This document shows, piece after piece, positions 6,053-6,898 of a stretch of 6,898 bases of DNA. Location: the NCBI GenBank assembly GCA_023427285.1, contig JAEZBH010000189.1, forward strand, positions 1 through 6,898, written 5' to 3'. Origin of the DNA: Pseudomonadota bacterium. GTDB taxonomy: Bacteria; Pseudomonadota; Alphaproteobacteria; Sphingomonadales; Sphingomonadaceae. The notes beneath the pieces were generated by a model. The model worked only from the letters and a program-made list of their open reading frames with translations, was not told where the DNA came from and did no database searches. The translations under genes were made by a program, and so were the position numbers. Each line of letters opens with the position of its first letter. Positions within the stretch are counted from its first letter, which is position 1.

Positions 6053-6678
6053 CCAAGAGCATCTGTGCACTCGTCCACCGCCCGGATCTCACGCGCACCG
6101 CATTCCGCGCATATTATGAGGAGCAACATGCTCCCCTTGGCGTGCAGCATTTTCCCTTCACGCGGTACGTCCGCAATCACCTGATCGGCGGCGATGATAT
6201 CGGTTACGACACCATTTCCGAATTCTGGGCCGAAGACATTGCGGCGGCTGCTGAATTGATGAACGGCCCGGTCGGCGAGATCTTGCGCGCAGATGAGGAG
6301 AAGTTCATGGATCGGTCGCGCATCGCGCCGGGAAGTGCTGAGGAGCATGTGCTCTCCCTTGGCTGCCCCGCCGATCCGGATGGCATTCGCACCGCCTTTC
6401 TGATCACCCCTTCTGTTTCTGATGAAGCCCTCTCCAGTGATGCCTGGCGTGAGACCGTAATAGGTCTGGGTCGAACCCTGGCCTCCGAGAAAGCCGGTGT
6501 CTCACTCGATATCGTACAATCATGGGCAGCTCCGGCGTTTCCCGCCGCTGCAGTGCTATGGAGTCCGGGGGAGGTTGCATTGGCTCAAGTGCCAAAGGGT
6601 CTGCATGTGCGGCGCCTGATCGCGCAAAGAGTTGAGACCCCCAAAGAGCAGCTGCTGGGCAACAGGGCTCCACGATAA
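6049..6678 (+). CDS. EthD-domain protein (dimeric alpha/beta-barrel fold)
   Basis: This 209-residue protein overlaps the chaperone stop by four bases (ATGA, 6049-6052), so it is translationally coupled to the mutase operon. Residues 1-100 resemble the EthD ferredoxin-like domain: a first strand, FRAYYEEQHAPL at 19-30, RYVRNHL at 39-45, and DEEKFMDRSRIAP at 82-94. Residues about 112-200 (TAFLITPSV at 115-123, RRLIAQRVETP at 188-198) could be a second, degenerate copy of the same fold, but I do not recognise it. EthD was first described in an ethyl tert-butyl ether degradation cluster, where its chemistry is unclear; related small alpha/beta-barrel proteins include cyclases, isomerases and monooxygenases. 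No function is assigned. No signal peptide or membrane segment is seen, so it is probably cytoplasmic and serves the same pathway as the mutase. Confidence 0.75.
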   Translation: MTKSICALVHRPDLTRTAFRAYYEEQHAPLGVQHFPFTRYVRNHLIGGDDIGYDTISEFWAEDIAAAAELMNGPVGEILRADEEKFMDRSRIAPGSAEEHVLSLGCPADPDGIRTAFLITPSVSDEALSSDAWRETVIGLGRTLASEKAGVSLDIVQSWAAPAFPAAAVLWSPGEVALAQVPKGLHVRRLIAQRVETPKEQLLGNRAPR

Positions 6679-6753
6679 GCGTGATTTTCAACACCACCAG
6701 CCCGGCCTTGGAATCTCTTGCACCCAATTCATAAGAATAATCATGGGGGGTAT
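6679..6753 (+). promoter_or_regulatory. Short gap before the sulfotransferase; possible weak promoter
   Basis: These 75 bases hold no clear terminator. A weak promoter-like pair, TTGGAA (6709-6714) and CATAAG (6730-6735) with 15-16 bases between, could start transcription of the next gene, though the sulfotransferase may equally be read from the upstream operon. GGGGGG at 6745-6750 is a plausible ribosome-binding site for the ATG at 6754. Confidence 0.25.
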
Positions 6754-6898
6754 ATGAATCTTCCGACCAACACTCAGGGACCATCAGAGACAAAGTTTGA
6801 CCGTGACCGCCTCCTGAACATGGCTCAAGAGCGGGCGGGTTTGACCGATTTTGGTGACACCTGGTTCTTCGAACCGATGGATCGATACATTGAAGCAG
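6754..6898 (+). CDS. Sulfotransferase-family protein, N-terminal 48 residues only
   Basis: Only the first 48 codons are in the window and the frame is open to the edge. The segment LLNMAQERAGLTDFGDTWFF at residues 20-39 resembles the N-terminal lead of the large bacterial sulfotransferase family common in sphingomonads and mycobacteria, which reads roughly 'A-x-x-x-T-G-L-x-D-F-G-D'. Those enzymes transfer sulfate from PAPS to hydroxyl groups, but the PAPS-binding loop would lie beyond the window edge, so activity cannot be confirmed. I chose the ATG at 6754 because G6 lies 4 bases upstream; the ATG at 6743 leads to a stop after four codons. It runs in the same direction as the mutase operon after a 75-base gap, so a shared pathway is possible but unproven. 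Confidence 0.6.
   Translation, partial: MNLPTNTQGPSETKFDRDRLLNMAQERAGLTDFGDTWFFEPMDRYIEA

Overview
The window looks like part of an alphaproteobacterial chromosome, most likely a sphingomonad. This rests on a FecI-type sigma factor/FecR pair, an AraC regulator of a type common in that group, an EthD-family protein and the start of a sulfotransferase with a GLTDFGDTWF-like N-terminus. No tRNA, rRNA, CRISPR array or mobile element was seen, and taxonomy was not tested by any search.

Left part, all minus strand: an AraC-family regulator (2688-1813), a 239-base gap, an ECF sigma factor (1573-1049) and an overlapping FecR-like anti-sigma/sensor protein (1052 to beyond base 1). The sigma/FecR pair is the usual cell-surface signalling unit for a TonB-dependent outer-membrane receptor, which would be expected beyond the left edge.

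Right part, all plus strand, divergent from araC: a B12-dependent acyl-CoA mutase large subunit (2931-4652), its separate cobalamin-binding small subunit (4654-5085), a MeaB/ArgK-type G-protein chaperone (5090-6052) and an EthD-domain protein (6049-6678). Gaps are 1 base and 4 bases, then a 4-base overlap, so these four genes are almost certainly one operon. After 75 bases a sulfotransferase gene begins (6754 onward) and runs off the right edge.

The mutase operon is the main point of interest. It has the architecture of isobutyryl-CoA or 2-hydroxyisobutyryl-CoA mutase: split subunits plus a MeaB-like protein. The cobalamin-ligating Lys-Asp-His residues of the small subunit are intact. In the large subunit, however, nearly every residue that defines substrate choice and catalysis in the known enzymes is replaced: Val at the Tyr/Phe/Ile position, Val at the Arg/Gln position, Gln for the near-invariant catalytic His, and Pro for an adenosyl-binding Glu. 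It is therefore probably a mutase for an unassigned substrate, with its own regulator and an EthD partner. A near-identical 12-base palindrome occurs three times in and around araC and may be an operator.
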